A stretch of 64,000 bases of DNA from Bacteroidota bacterium (GTDB taxonomy: Bacteria; Bacteroidota; Bacteroidia; 2-12-FULL-35-15): the NCBI GenBank assembly GCA_016722565.1, contig JADKIU010000002.1:868001-932000 (forward strand). Reading direction: 5' to 3'. Every line of letters begins with the position of its first letter. The stretch's first letter is position 1. A program made the position numbers and the translations under genes. The notes below the pieces were generated by a model. It saw nothing but the letters and a program-made list of their open reading frames with translations. It did no database searches and was not told the origin of the DNA. Below, in pieces: positions 1-8,253 of this stretch.

Positions 1-2385
1 ACTTGGAGCACCGATAGCGTAAAACTTGGAATGGATGCTATTATTGATATCCTACCAGGCGATACGTTATACATAACTAACGCTTCATTATTGTCAGCAT
101 GCGATATCATGTGGGATAGAATTCGAGTTCAATTTGGTTCACTTTTGCGGGTAGACAAAAATTCAGTAATTGAAGATGCAAAAATTGCAATCTATTCTGT
201 TGCAGGTGGAAGATATATTTTGAATGGAGCTAGATTAAACAGAAATTTGAAACACATGGAACTAACTCCCTATACTGCAGCATCTCATACGGGAACAATC
301 AGAGACACAAAATTTACGTGTCAACCAATTATTGGCTCGATTGCAACATTAAATCCTCCATTCGCTGGCGATAGAACCCATACTGGAATTGAGATTAACA
401 GCGTATTGAGTGTTCAAGTTGGTTTAATCGGTTCTTCAAACCTAAACACATTTAAAAATATGAATTTAGGAATTCTAGCAACAAAAAGTTCTGTTAAAGT
501 TTTGAATAACGATTTCAAAGACATGAATTTAGGAACGGTTCCATACTCAGGTATCGCTGCTATTAAAGTTATTGGCTATCCTTTGTTTCCATATTTTCCA
601 AGAACCTTAACTGTTGGTGATGGAACCAGCGCAGGCTTGAATACATTTAAAAATTGTCATAATGGTATTTTATCTGAACAAAACATGAACGTAGTAGTTG
701 ACAGCAATGATTTTAAGCAAATTACACAAAAATGTGTGTTTATTAAAAACAGCAGAAGAACGAATACAGTTATTATTAGAGAAAATGATTTTTCCTCCTC
801 TTTAATAGGAATCCATTGCTTAACCAATACAATCTGTAATACAAGTATTCGCGATAATAAAATACACAATATGAATAATTTTTCGAGAGGTATTTGGATA
901 CAGGAAATAAGTTCTTCAGGTGTTGGGGCATTTTACAGCGTGTATCATAATACGATAAAAACTGTTGAATATGGAATACAAGCTGAGAATTTAAATAAAG
1001 TGAATATTGACATGAACGATATAGAAACGGAACCTTATGCTTTACCAATTCTCCGTTCTGTCGGGATTCAAGTTTCAGGAAGTTATGGTGCACGTATTAC
1101 TTCCAATAAAGTGAAAATTGTTCCATTGTCGTATGCAACAAAAAATGGAGGAATTGAAGCAAACATATCTCCTTTAAGCTATATCTATTGCAATACAGTG
1201 AAAGACATGGGATTCGGGATTAAATGTTCTGGTACAATGCCAAGTGATGTTTTTAACAATATTATCAACAATGATTTTTATGGCTTATGGCTGGCGAATA
1301 GTGGGTTTATCGGAAAACAAGATAATCCAACTATTGCAGGGCAACCAAGCTATAACAGATGGTCAAATATTCCAGTGACAGGTTCTAGCACTACAAGTAA
1401 AAGAACTTTTACATCTTTAAGTTCAATAGGTGATACAATTATTTATCGAATTGGAGCTTTTCCAAGCAGCTTAAATGCCTTATACAATCCAAATCCCACA
1501 CTGGCTATTGGAGCTACACCTTTTACTTTAACTCCTACAACAAGCGGAACGTCATTTGCCCCTGCCTGTCCGGCTTTTCTATCTGAGAAGTTATTAAAAA
1601 GAGCACAAGATATAGCAGTTGAAAACATTAGTTTTCCTGGTAATGATTTAAACAGCAAATGGTTGAGCAAGCATGGGTTACTTGTAAACATACAAAATGA
1701 CAGCATAGATGTAAGCGCAGACCCTATTTTGCAATCATTTGTAAATTTGTCGGCAACAGAAAATTTAGGCAAACTAATTGAGCTCAATGCCACAATTAGT
1801 GATCCTGATAAATACAACACGGCAGATATGACTAGTGCTCAGGCTATCAGTAATAGCATTTCACCAACAAATGATATTGAAACTAATCAAAAATTAATCA
1901 ACGATATTGTTATCAATAATTATTTGGATAACATTACATATACTGCGTCTCAAATAGGCGATTTAAGAGTCCTGGCTAACAAATGTCCGTTTACTGATGG
2001 TGTTGGTGTTTATCAAGCACGTGTTTTATTATCGGAAGTAGATTCATTGGGCACATTCTATTACAATCCTTGTGAAACAGGAGAAGAAGTAAGAACGATG
2101 TCCTTTGCAAACAATGATATGGTTTCAGATGAAAATACTTCTATATTGATTTATCCAAATCCCGCGTCAAATCAACTCACAATTAATTATAAAGTTGAAG
2201 ATACTGATGAAGCAGTTTTTGAGATTTACAATTTAATCGGTGAAAAAGTAATGATTCAAGTATTGAATGCAAGCAAAAATGAACAAACAATATCCGTTTC
2301 GTTATTAAATTCGGGTGTTTATTTTTACAAATACAGTATTAATGGCAGAAATGTGAAGGCCAGTAAGCTTGTTATTGTTAAATAA
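1..2385 (+). CDS. T9SS-secreted right-handed beta-helix protein (5' end outside window)
   Basis: The reading frame is open from base 1, so the protein is cut by the window edge; 794 residues are visible, and the ATG at 31 is not a real start. The first ~450 residues are rich in short Asn/Gly-containing turns such as NTFKNMN, NDFKDMN and ENDFSSS repeated every 20-30 residues, the pattern of parallel beta-helix (PbH1) repeats. A helical, poorly conserved stretch follows. The last ~75 residues form a type A T9SS sorting domain: a YPNPASN motif, an EIYNLIGEKV strand, LNSGVYFYK, and a basic end KLVIVK. It should be exported through the Por secretion system and anchored at the cell surface or released. 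Ligand and role are unknown; polysaccharide binding or cleavage is possible from the fold but not shown. Confidence 0.85.
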   Translation, partial: TWSTDSVKLGMDAIIDILPGDTLYITNASLLSACDIMWDRIRVQFGSLLRVDKNSVIEDAKIAIYSVAGGRYILNGARLNRNLKHMELTPYTAASHTGTIRDTKFTCQPIIGSIATLNPPFAGDRTHTGIEINSVLSVQVGLIGSSNLNTFKNMNLGILATKSSVKVLNNDFKDMNLGTVPYSGIAAIKVIGYPLFPYFPRTLTVGDGTSAGLNTFKNCHNGILSEQNMNVVVDSNDFKQITQKCVFIKNSRRTNTVIIRENDFSSSLIGIHCLTNTICNTSIRDNKIHNMNNFSRGIWIQEISSSGVGAFYSVYHNTIKTVEYGIQAENLNKVNIDMNDIETEPYALPILRSVGIQVSGSYGARITSNKVKIVPLSYATKNGGIEANISPLSYIYCNTVKDMGFGIKCSGTMPSDVFNNIINNDFYGLWLANSGFIGKQDNPTIAGQPSYNRWSNIPVTGSSTTSKRTFTSLSSIGDTIIYRIGAFPSSLNALYNPNPTLAIGATPFTLTPTTSGTSFAPACPAFLSEKLLKRAQDIAVENISFPGNDLNSKWLSKHGLLVNIQNDSIDVSADPILQSFVNLSATENLGKLIELNATISDPDKYNTADMTSAQAISNSISPTNDIETNQKLINDIVINNYLDNITYTASQIGDLRVLANKCPFTDGVGVYQARVLLSEVDSLGTFYYNPCETGEEVRTMSFANNDMVSDENTSILIYPNPASNQLTINYKVEDTDEAVFEIYNLIGEKVMIQVLNASKNEQTISVSLLNSGVYFYKYSINGRNVKASKLVIVK

Positions 2386-2405
2386 GACCGCTTAATAAGT
2401 AATTT

Positions 2406-2438
2406 AAACCCTTTGCGCATTATTGCGTAAAGGGTTTT
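2406..2438 (+). terminator. Rho-independent terminator after the beta-helix gene
   Basis: The arms AAACCCTTTGCGCA and TGCGTAAAGGGTTT pair across a four-base loop, with a short T stretch at the end. It lies 20 nt after the stop of the beta-helix gene and separates it from the next gene. Confidence 0.8.
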
Positions 2439-2445
2439 ATCTTTG
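2438..2445 (+). promoter_or_regulatory. Candidate -7 box (TATCTTTG) for the 2451 gene
   Basis: TATCTTTG matches the Bacteroidota -7 consensus TAnnTTTG. It sits directly after the terminator stem and only 5 nt before the ATG at 2451, so the transcript would have almost no leader, or translation starts at the internal Met in RMVSQ. No clear -33 TTTG at the right distance is seen. Confidence 0.45.
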
Positions 2446-2450
2446 TATAA

Positions 2451-3419
2451 ATGTCAGGAATTAGGTTATATATTGTTTTTGTATTGTTTTCTCTAAGAAT
2501 GGTTTCTCAAGTGAATCTTGTGCCTAATCCATCTTTTGAAGATACACTTCTTTGTCCAACTTCCATAAGTCAAATATACAATTCTGCTGGATGGGTTAAC
2601 CCATCCACTTCATTAAACTCAACACCTGATTATTTTAATATATGTAATACGACTATTGTTAGTGTTCCAACAAATGGATTTGGCTTTCAAAATGCAAAAA
2701 ATGGAAATGCCTATGCAGGTTTTTACGCTTACAACAAAGGCTTTCCAAACACCTATGAGTATATTGAAACAATGTTGTCGGACACTTTAAAAAAGGATTC
2801 AACATATTGCGTTTCATTCTATCTCAGTTTATCAGAACCATCAGCTTATTGCACAAACAATATAGGCGTTTATTTTTCAAACACTTTGGTTACAACTCCA
2901 ACGAATATAATATTGGCTTCGCCTCAATTAATAAATACTACGGTTACTTTAACAGATAAGATTGAATGGATGAAGGTTGAATGGCAGTATATTGCTATTG
3001 GTGGAGAAAAATATATTACAATTGGAAACTTCAATAGTACTTTTACATCTGACACAATAAATGTTGGTGGAGTATGGGATTTTGCCTCGTATTATTACAT
3101 AGACGATGTTTTTATTGGTGATTGCCTAAATAATAATTCAACAGTTAATATCACAATTCCTAATGTATTTACTCCTAACAATGATGATGTTAATGATAAT
3201 TTTCAAATAACATCATCTAATCTAAAAATATTAAATTGCAAAATTTATAATCGTTGGGGAATATTGGTAGGAGAACTAAAAGATATAAATGATATGTGGG
3301 ACGGCAGAACAACAGCAGGCATAGAATGTTCCGATGGTGTATATTTTTACATTCTCACAGCTAAAGGCATAGATGACAAAGAGTACAACCAAAGAGGTTT
3401 TGTACAATTAATAAAATGA
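2451..3419 (+). CDS. Secreted protein with type B (gliding-associated) T9SS sorting domain
   Basis: 322 residues. A hydrophobic N-terminus ending near VSQ looks like a signal peptide. The body (about 22-235) begins NLVPNPSFEDT and contains PDYFNIC, GNAYAGFYAYN and YCVSFYLSLSE; this jelly-roll-like module recurs in Bacteroidota surface proteins. The last ~85 residues start IPNVFTPNNDDVNDNF, continue with IYNRWG and end GVYFYIL..GFVQLIK: the gliding motility-associated C-terminal (type B) sorting domain. The next gene (3584) is a paralogue over the body but ends in a type A domain. Export by T9SS is well supported; the ligand is not known. Confidence 0.85.
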   Translation: MSGIRLYIVFVLFSLRMVSQVNLVPNPSFEDTLLCPTSISQIYNSAGWVNPSTSLNSTPDYFNICNTTIVSVPTNGFGFQNAKNGNAYAGFYAYNKGFPNTYEYIETMLSDTLKKDSTYCVSFYLSLSEPSAYCTNNIGVYFSNTLVTTPTNIILASPQLINTTVTLTDKIEWMKVEWQYIAIGGEKYITIGNFNSTFTSDTINVGGVWDFASYYYIDDVFIGDCLNNNSTVNITIPNVFTPNNDDVNDNFQITSSNLKILNCKIYNRWGILVGELKDINDMWDGRTTAGIECSDGVYFYILTAKGIDDKEYNQRGFVQLIK

Positions 3420-3437
3420 AATTATTGATTCCTTTCT

Positions 3438-3554
3438 AATTTATATTCTAAAATCAGCAACCCTTTCCTTTTCTTTTTGTTACTTTTATATACCAATAAA
3501 ATAAATGATGGAATATAGAAGACTAGGAAAACTAGGGTTACAAGTAAGCGCCTT
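3438..3554 (+). repeat. Duplicated segment: leader and first codons of the downstream aldo/keto reductase
   Basis: These 117 bases align without gaps to 4592-4708 at about 91% identity by eye (roughly 10 mismatches). The copy covers the non-coding leader, including TTACTTTTATATACC, and the first 17 codons of the aldo/keto reductase gene. It lies between two paralogous secreted-protein genes, so a unit of secreted gene plus the 5' end of the reductase was duplicated in tandem. Confidence 0.9.
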
Positions 3555-3576
3555 TTACAAAGGGCTCGCTTTATAA
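3505..3576 (+). pseudogene. Truncated 5' remnant of an aldo/keto reductase gene
   Basis: The frame reads MMEYRRLGKLGLQVSAF and then diverges into YKGLAL before a TAA. The first 17 codons match the intact reductase at 4659 except Ser to Leu at codon 10 and the last residue, Leu to Phe. The rest of the enzyme is missing, so this is a duplication scar rather than a gene, though a 23-residue peptide could still be translated. Confidence 0.85.
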
Positions 3577-3583
3577 AGATAAA

Positions 3584-4540
3584 ATGAAAAAAATAATTTT
3601 CACACTTCTGCTTTTTGCTTTCTGCTTGTATGCTGAATCTCAAAACTTAATTCCGAATCCCAGTTTCGAAATTTACGACACTTGTCCATACAACCCTAGC
3701 CAAATTAACTTTGCACCCCCCTGGTTTTCTGCAAACACTGGCACACCTGATTACTTTAATTCATGCAACTCAAGCTTTTTTAATGTACCAAATAACTTCC
3801 TAGGCTACCAAACAGCGAAAAGTGGATTAGGTTATTGTGGATTAACATTCTATAACAATACAACGGCTGCTAATTTAAGAGAGTATATTGAAATCCAACT
3901 AAGTGACACACTTATTACTGGTGTTACTTATTGTGTAAGTTTTTACGTATCACTAGCAAATGTATCTCGATATGCCACAAGTAATATTTCAGCATACTTT
4001 AGCAATTCCATTTTAACTAACGCTACACAAAATTATATTAATGTTATTCCACAAATTCAAAATGACACAAATAACATTGTTACTGATACAGTAAATTGGT
4101 TTTTAGTTTGGGATACATATGTTGCTGTTGGAGGGGAAAAATATTTTACAATTGGTAATTTTGAAACAAACATAAATTCAAAAATTGATTCTATCGTAGG
4201 CAATTTTCAACCAGATGCCTACTATTATGTTGATGACATAAGCGTTATTGATTGTGATTCATTAGTTGGAATACCTGAACTTCCTAAAAAATCAAGCTTT
4301 CTTGTTTACCCAAATCCAAACATGGGTACAATGGAAGTATCATATTCTTTAAATGTGAATGAAACTGGCAGTTTTGAAATATATGAGATCTCTGGCAAAA
4401 AAGTTACAACCTTTTCTTTAAACAATAATGAGACTAAATTGAAAATTGAAAACAGCCAATTATCTGCAGGAGTATATTATTACAACATCCGAATTAATAA
4501 CCAAATTATACAAACAGAGAAATTGATACTAGTAAAATAA
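3584..4540 (+). CDS. Secreted protein with type A T9SS sorting domain (paralogue of 2451)
   Basis: 318 residues. MKKIIFTLLLFAFCLYAESQ is a clear signal peptide. The body repeats the landmarks of the 2451 protein in order: NLIPNPSFEIYDTCP, PDYFNSCN, VPNN..GYQTAKSG, YCVSFYVSLAN and YYYVDDISVIDC. Unlike its neighbour, the C-terminus is type A: FLVYPNPNMGTMEV, FEIYEISGKKV, LSAGVYYYN and EKLILVK. The two proteins therefore share a passenger but carry different sorting signals. It is transcribed towards the aldo/keto reductase with a 118-nt gap. Function of the passenger is unknown. Confidence 0.85.
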   Translation: MKKIIFTLLLFAFCLYAESQNLIPNPSFEIYDTCPYNPSQINFAPPWFSANTGTPDYFNSCNSSFFNVPNNFLGYQTAKSGLGYCGLTFYNNTTAANLREYIEIQLSDTLITGVTYCVSFYVSLANVSRYATSNISAYFSNSILTNATQNYINVIPQIQNDTNNIVTDTVNWFLVWDTYVAVGGEKYFTIGNFETNINSKIDSIVGNFQPDAYYYVDDISVIDCDSLVGIPELPKKSSFLVYPNPNMGTMEVSYSLNVNETGSFEIYEISGKKVTTFSLNNNETKLKIENSQLSAGVYYYNIRINNQIIQTEKLILVK

Positions 4541-4658
4541 CATCAACAGTAACTTCCTAATAGCTTTTCGACCTTTTTCTTCTCTCCTTCCAATTTATAT
4601 TCTAAAACCAACAACTATTTCCTTTTCTTTTTGTTACTTTTATATACCAATTAAATAA

Positions 4659-5648
4659 ATGATGGAATATAGAAGACTAGGAAAATCAGGATTACAAGTA
4701 AGCGCTTTGTCCTTTGGATCATGGGTGACCTTCGCTCACCAAATTGAAAACAATGTAGCGGAAGAATGCATGAAAGTGGCATACGACAATGGCATCAACT
4801 TTTTTGACAATGCCGAAGCTTATGCCGGTGGAAAGTCGGAAGTTGTGATGGGTAACATTCTAAAAAAAATGAACTGGGACCGCTCTACTTATGTTGTTTC
4901 CAGTAAAGTTTTTTGGGGAGGAAAACTTCCCAACCAAATGGGGTTGAGCAAAAAACACATCGTAGAAGCCTGTAACAATGCACTCAAACGTTTGCAAGTA
5001 GACTACTTGGATTTATATTTTTGTCACCGCCCGGATAAAAACACACCCATCGAAGAATCCGTCCGCGCCATGGATACCTTGATTCAACAAGGGAAAATTT
5101 TATACTGGGGAACCAGCGAATGGAGCGCTCAGGAAATTATGGAAGCGTATAGCATCGCGCGTCAATACGGACTCACTCCCCCTACCATGGAGCAGCCACA
5201 ATACAACATGTTTCACCGCGAAAAATTTGAAGTGGAATTTAATAAACTCTATTCTGAAATCGGTTTAGGAACAACAATCTGGTCGCCACTTGCATCCGGA
5301 CTTCTTACCGGAAAATACAACAACGAAATTCCGAAAGACACCCGTTTCGAATTAGCAAACATGGAATGGCTAAAAAAAGAAGCACTCGGAGAAGAAGGCA
5401 AAGAAAAAATTGAAAAGGCTAGAATATTAGCAACACTCGCAAAAGAATTGGATACGAACCTGCCGCGCTTAGCATTGGCATGGTGCTTAAAAAATAAAAA
5501 TGTAAGTACGGTTATCACCGGTGCCTCCAAAGTAGAACAACTAAAAGATAATTTACAGGCGTTAGAAGTAGTCGAAAAACTAACCGAAGAAGTGCTACTT
5601 TCGATTGAAACCATTCTGAACAATAAACCCAAACACCCCGCCTATTAA
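4659..5648 (+). CDS. Aldo/keto reductase (potassium-channel beta-subunit-like family)
   Basis: 329 residues, full length for the family. MEYRRLGKSGLQVSALSFG is the usual first strand and turn of this (beta/alpha)8 NADPH-dependent oxidoreductase. The catalytic tetrad can be placed at Asp50 and Tyr55 (FDNAEAYAGG), Lys83 (SSKVFWGG) and His123 (FCHRPD). GTSEW and the late TVITGASKVEQL cofactor-phosphate loop are present. It resembles the YghZ/Kv-beta subgroup; the substrate is probably a small aldehyde or ketone but cannot be read from sequence. The stop is 2 nt before the next ATG, so it probably shares an mRNA with the CoA transferase. A 5' fragment of this gene is duplicated upstream at 3505. 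Confidence 0.92.
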   Translation: MMEYRRLGKSGLQVSALSFGSWVTFAHQIENNVAEECMKVAYDNGINFFDNAEAYAGGKSEVVMGNILKKMNWDRSTYVVSSKVFWGGKLPNQMGLSKKHIVEACNNALKRLQVDYLDLYFCHRPDKNTPIEESVRAMDTLIQQGKILYWGTSEWSAQEIMEAYSIARQYGLTPPTMEQPQYNMFHREKFEVEFNKLYSEIGLGTTIWSPLASGLLTGKYNNEIPKDTRFELANMEWLKKEALGEEGKEKIEKARILATLAKELDTNLPRLALAWCLKNKNVSTVITGASKVEQLKDNLQALEVVEKLTEEVLLSIETILNNKPKHPAY

Positions 5649-5650
5649 TC

Positions 5651-6727
5651 ATGAGTGGATTATTCAAAGATCTCAAAGTGGTTGAATTGGCGAATGTTTT
5701 AGCCGGACCCGCTGTTGGACTATTTTTTTCAGAACTGGGTGCGAAGGTGATCAAAGTTGAAAATAAATCAACCAACGGTGATGTAACGCGCAGCTGGAAA
5801 TTGCCTTCTGAAAATGTTCAATCGAAAAGCTCTGCGTATTATGCAGCGGTCAACTGGAACAAAGCAACAGTGTTTGCTGATTTTAAAAATACTTCTGAAA
5901 AATTAAAAATTCATGCACTCATAAAAACAGCTGATGTTGTGATTGCAAATTATAAAAAAGGAGACGATGTAAAACTGGGCATGGATTACAATACGCTCAA
6001 AAAATTAAACCCGAAACTCATCTATGGACAGATTTCCGGATTTGGTGAAAACAGCAGCCGAACCGCATTTGATTTGGTATTGCAAGCGGAAACCGGTTTT
6101 ATGTTTATGAACGGAACAACAACCAGCGGTCCTATAAAAATGCCGGTTGCACTGATTGATATTCTTGCTGCACACCAATTAAAAGAAGGGATTTTGGTGG
6201 CACTCCTCAACAAATTAAAAACAGGAAAAGGTGCAAAAGTATCGGTTTCACTATACGATGCGGCCATTGCATCGCTTGCCAACCAAGCAACCAACTGGCT
6301 GATGGCGAAACACAATCCGCAACCCATCGGTTCGTTGCATCCGAACATTGCACCTTATGGAGAATTGTTTTCCACGGCCGACAAAAAATTAATTGTATTA
6401 GCAGTTGGAAACGACAAACAATTTAAACAACTCTGTTCGGTTTTAAAATCAGAAAAATTAATCACCGACAAAAAATTTTCTACGAATAGCCAACGTGTAA
6501 AAAACAGAACAGCTTTGTTTGAAATTTTAAAAAAGGAAATAAAAAAACACAAGGCAACCGAATTGATGAAGCAATTTATTCAGAAAGATATTCCGGCAGG
6601 AAGAATAAAATCGGTGAAGGAAGCACTGGAAGAAAAACCGGCTAAACAACTTTTATTGAAAGAAAACACTGTATTGAACGGCCGTTCAATCAGAGTAAAA
6701 TCTAACATCTTTAAGATAACTAATTAA
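5651..6727 (+). CDS. Family III CoA transferase (CaiB/BaiF type)
   Basis: 358 residues, slightly short for the family. LFKDLKVVELANVLAGP, the ELGAKVIKVE strand, NYKKGDDVKLGMDY and YGQISGFG are family III CoA-transferase signatures. The conserved aspartate that forms the acyl-anhydride is probably Asp170 in ALIDILAAHQ, followed by TGKGAKVSVSLYDAAI. The enzyme would move CoA between carboxylic acids in the cytoplasm. It follows the aldo/keto reductase after 2 nt, suggesting one operon; together they could handle a carbonyl compound and its acid, but that is inference. The substrate is not identifiable. Confidence 0.88.
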   Translation: MSGLFKDLKVVELANVLAGPAVGLFFSELGAKVIKVENKSTNGDVTRSWKLPSENVQSKSSAYYAAVNWNKATVFADFKNTSEKLKIHALIKTADVVIANYKKGDDVKLGMDYNTLKKLNPKLIYGQISGFGENSSRTAFDLVLQAETGFMFMNGTTTSGPIKMPVALIDILAAHQLKEGILVALLNKLKTGKGAKVSVSLYDAAIASLANQATNWLMAKHNPQPIGSLHPNIAPYGELFSTADKKLIVLAVGNDKQFKQLCSVLKSEKLITDKKFSTNSQRVKNRTALFEILKKEIKKHKATELMKQFIQKDIPAGRIKSVKEALEEKPAKQLLLKENTVLNGRSIRVKSNIFKITN

Positions 6728-6764
6728 TTTACAATAACTTAACAAACTATTAAAAAAAGCATAA

Positions 6765-6796
6765 TTTGGTTTATTTAGATAATTTACTTAAATTTG
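6765..6796 (+). promoter_or_regulatory. Promoter for the PorG-like gene (TTTG / TAAATTTG)
   Basis: TTTG at 6765-6768 and TAAATTTG at 6789-6796 are separated by 20 nt, an almost ideal Bacteroidota housekeeping promoter (TTTG, 19-21 nt, TAnnTTTG). Transcription would begin near 6803, which excludes the TTG at 6794 as a start and supports the ATG at 6821. Confidence 0.75.
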
Positions 6797-6820
6797 CGAA
6801 TCTATAAAGTGCAAAAGAAC

Positions 6821-7795
6821 ATGTTAAAAAAGCTACTCATTTTTTTACTGATCATCTCTCCTATTGTTGCATCTGCACAATACAAAAATTCAAGTAAAAA
6901 AAAATCCAGTGTCCGCACCGGAAATTCTTTTGCTAAAAGAAAAAAACCTCGTCCAGAGTTTATTATCGGCATTGGCGCATCCAACTTTTTAGGAGAATTA
7001 GGTGGAGCAAATCAAATCGGTACTTTTTTTGTCCGCGACTTAGAATTCAAAGCAACTCGTCCATCCGCTCAGGTTGCCATTCGTTATAAATTTCACAACC
7101 GTTTTGCTGTAAAAGGTGGATATTATTATCAATTATTAAGTGGTAATGATAAACTTACCAAGGAACCTTTTAGAAACAACCGTAACTTACATTTCAGATC
7201 CAGTGTTCATGAGATTTCCGGACAAATGGAATTCTTCATTACTAAAGAACAACAAGGGGCGCGCTATCAAATCAAAAATGCAAAAGGTGTAAAGAATTAT
7301 AACTTTCAAGCGTATGCATTTGTGGGTGTTGGTGGTATTTTCTACAATCCACAAGCAAGATACCGTGGTGCATGGGTAAACTTACAACCACTTGGTACCG
7401 AAGGTCAAGGCTTACCGGGCGGACCAAAAGCTTACTCCAGATTTTCTGTGGTAATTCCTTATGGTATTGGTGTGAAAGATGCGATTAACAAAGAATGGTC
7501 AATTGGTTTGGAAATCGGAATTCGCAAAACCTTCACCGATTATATGGATGATGTGAGTGGTGTTTATTATGATAACGATGCTATCAGAGCTGCAAAAGGT
7601 GATATGGCTGCTGATTTAGCAGATCCTTCATTGCTAAACATGCCTGAAGAATTGGGCGGCAATGCAAATGGTGGTTGGCAAAGTGCACCGGGTGAAGTAA
7701 GAGGTCACTCGAATCGTAAAGATGCATACATGTTCATTAATGTTACCGTTTCTTATAAAATCCCTGCAAAACGCAGAACGCGTTCTAAATTCTAA
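6821..7795 (+). CDS. Outer-membrane beta-barrel protein, PorG/DUF6089-like
   Basis: 324 residues from the ATG at 6821; MLKKLLIFLLIISPIVASAQ is a complete signal peptide, and the upstream promoter rules out an earlier start. A basic low-complexity linker (KKKSSVRTGNSFAKRKK) is followed by FIIGIGASNFLGELGGANQIG and alternating-residue strands (AIRYKFHNRFAVKGGYYY, AYAFVGVGGIFYNPQARY, WSIGLEIGIRKTFTDYMDDVSG) ending in FINVTVSYKIP. This is the pattern of DUF6089/PorG barrels, which I recall as outer-membrane parts of T9SS. Assignment to T9SS fits the many T9SS substrates here but is inferred. The GNAT gene downstream starts inside or just after its stop codon. Confidence 0.75.
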   Translation: MLKKLLIFLLIISPIVASAQYKNSSKKKSSVRTGNSFAKRKKPRPEFIIGIGASNFLGELGGANQIGTFFVRDLEFKATRPSAQVAIRYKFHNRFAVKGGYYYQLLSGNDKLTKEPFRNNRNLHFRSSVHEISGQMEFFITKEQQGARYQIKNAKGVKNYNFQAYAFVGVGGIFYNPQARYRGAWVNLQPLGTEGQGLPGGPKAYSRFSVVIPYGIGVKDAINKEWSIGLEIGIRKTFTDYMDDVSGVYYDNDAIRAAKGDMAADLADPSLLNMPEELGGNANGGWQSAPGEVRGHSNRKDAYMFINVTVSYKIPAKRRTRSKF

Positions 7796-8249
7796 ACTTC
7801 TGGAAACAAACGTTTCGATAATCATAAAAGAGCCTCAAACATCGCAAGAGTTTGAGGCTTATTATTTACTGCGCTACGAAGTACTTCGTAAACCATGGAA
7901 TCAACCGGTTGGTAGCGAAAAGGACAATTTCGAAGACTCTTCCGTTCACATCATGGCCTGCGATCAAAACAACAACATTTTAGGGGTTTGTCGCTTGCAA
8001 TACAACTCTCCTTCCGAAGCGCAATTGCGTTTTATGGGAGTGAGAGAAAACACACAAGGCTTAGGCATTGGCAAATTACTCATCGCCTATGCGGAAGAAA
8101 AAGCAAAACAACAAGGCGCAACAAAAATGATTTTGCAAGCCCGCGAAATTGCAGTTGACTTTTATAAAAAATGTGGCTATCAAATCGTTGAGAAAAGCTT
8201 TTTGATGTGGAATGAAATCCAACATTATTTAATGGAGAAACCATTATAA
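7722..8249 (+). CDS. GNAT-family N-acetyltransferase (start uncertain)
   Basis: The conserved part runs from SIIIKEPQTSQEFEAYYLL to the end. RFMGVRENTQGLGIGKLLI is the acetyl-CoA pyrophosphate-binding loop (motif A) and DFYKKCGYQIVEK is motif B. Small GNATs of this kind acetylate amines or protein N-termini; the substrate is unknown. The first ATG in frame (7722) lies 74 nt inside the previous gene, whose conserved C-terminus occupies the same bases, so the first ~30 residues are probably not real. No ATG, GTG or TTG exists between the upstream stop and residue 34; a non-standard start or a lost start is possible. A perfect inverted repeat (7831-7859) covers the first conserved codons. Confidence 0.8.
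   Translation: MHTCSLMLPFLIKSLQNAERVLNSKLLETNVSIIIKEPQTSQEFEAYYLLRYEVLRKPWNQPVGSEKDNFEDSSVHIMACDQNNNILGVCRLQYNSPSEAQLRFMGVRENTQGLGIGKLLIAYAEEKAKQQGATKMILQAREIAVDFYKKCGYQIVEKSFLMWNEIQHYLMEKPL
7831..7859 (+). terminator. Perfect inverted repeat inside the GNAT 5' region (possible terminator/attenuator)
   Basis: AGCCTCAAAC (7831-7840) and GTTTGAGGCT (7850-7859) form a 10-bp stem with a 9-nt loop followed by TATTATTTA. It begins 35 nt after the PorG-like stop codon, where a terminator would be expected, yet it also encodes EPQTSQEFEAY of the acetyltransferase. Confidence 0.55.
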
Positions 8250-8253
8250 CCCT

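Noticed and set aside
6794..6821. Alternative TTG start adding nine residues to the PorG-like protein
   Set aside because: It lies inside the -7 box of a strong promoter, and the ATG at 6821 gives a complete signal peptide.
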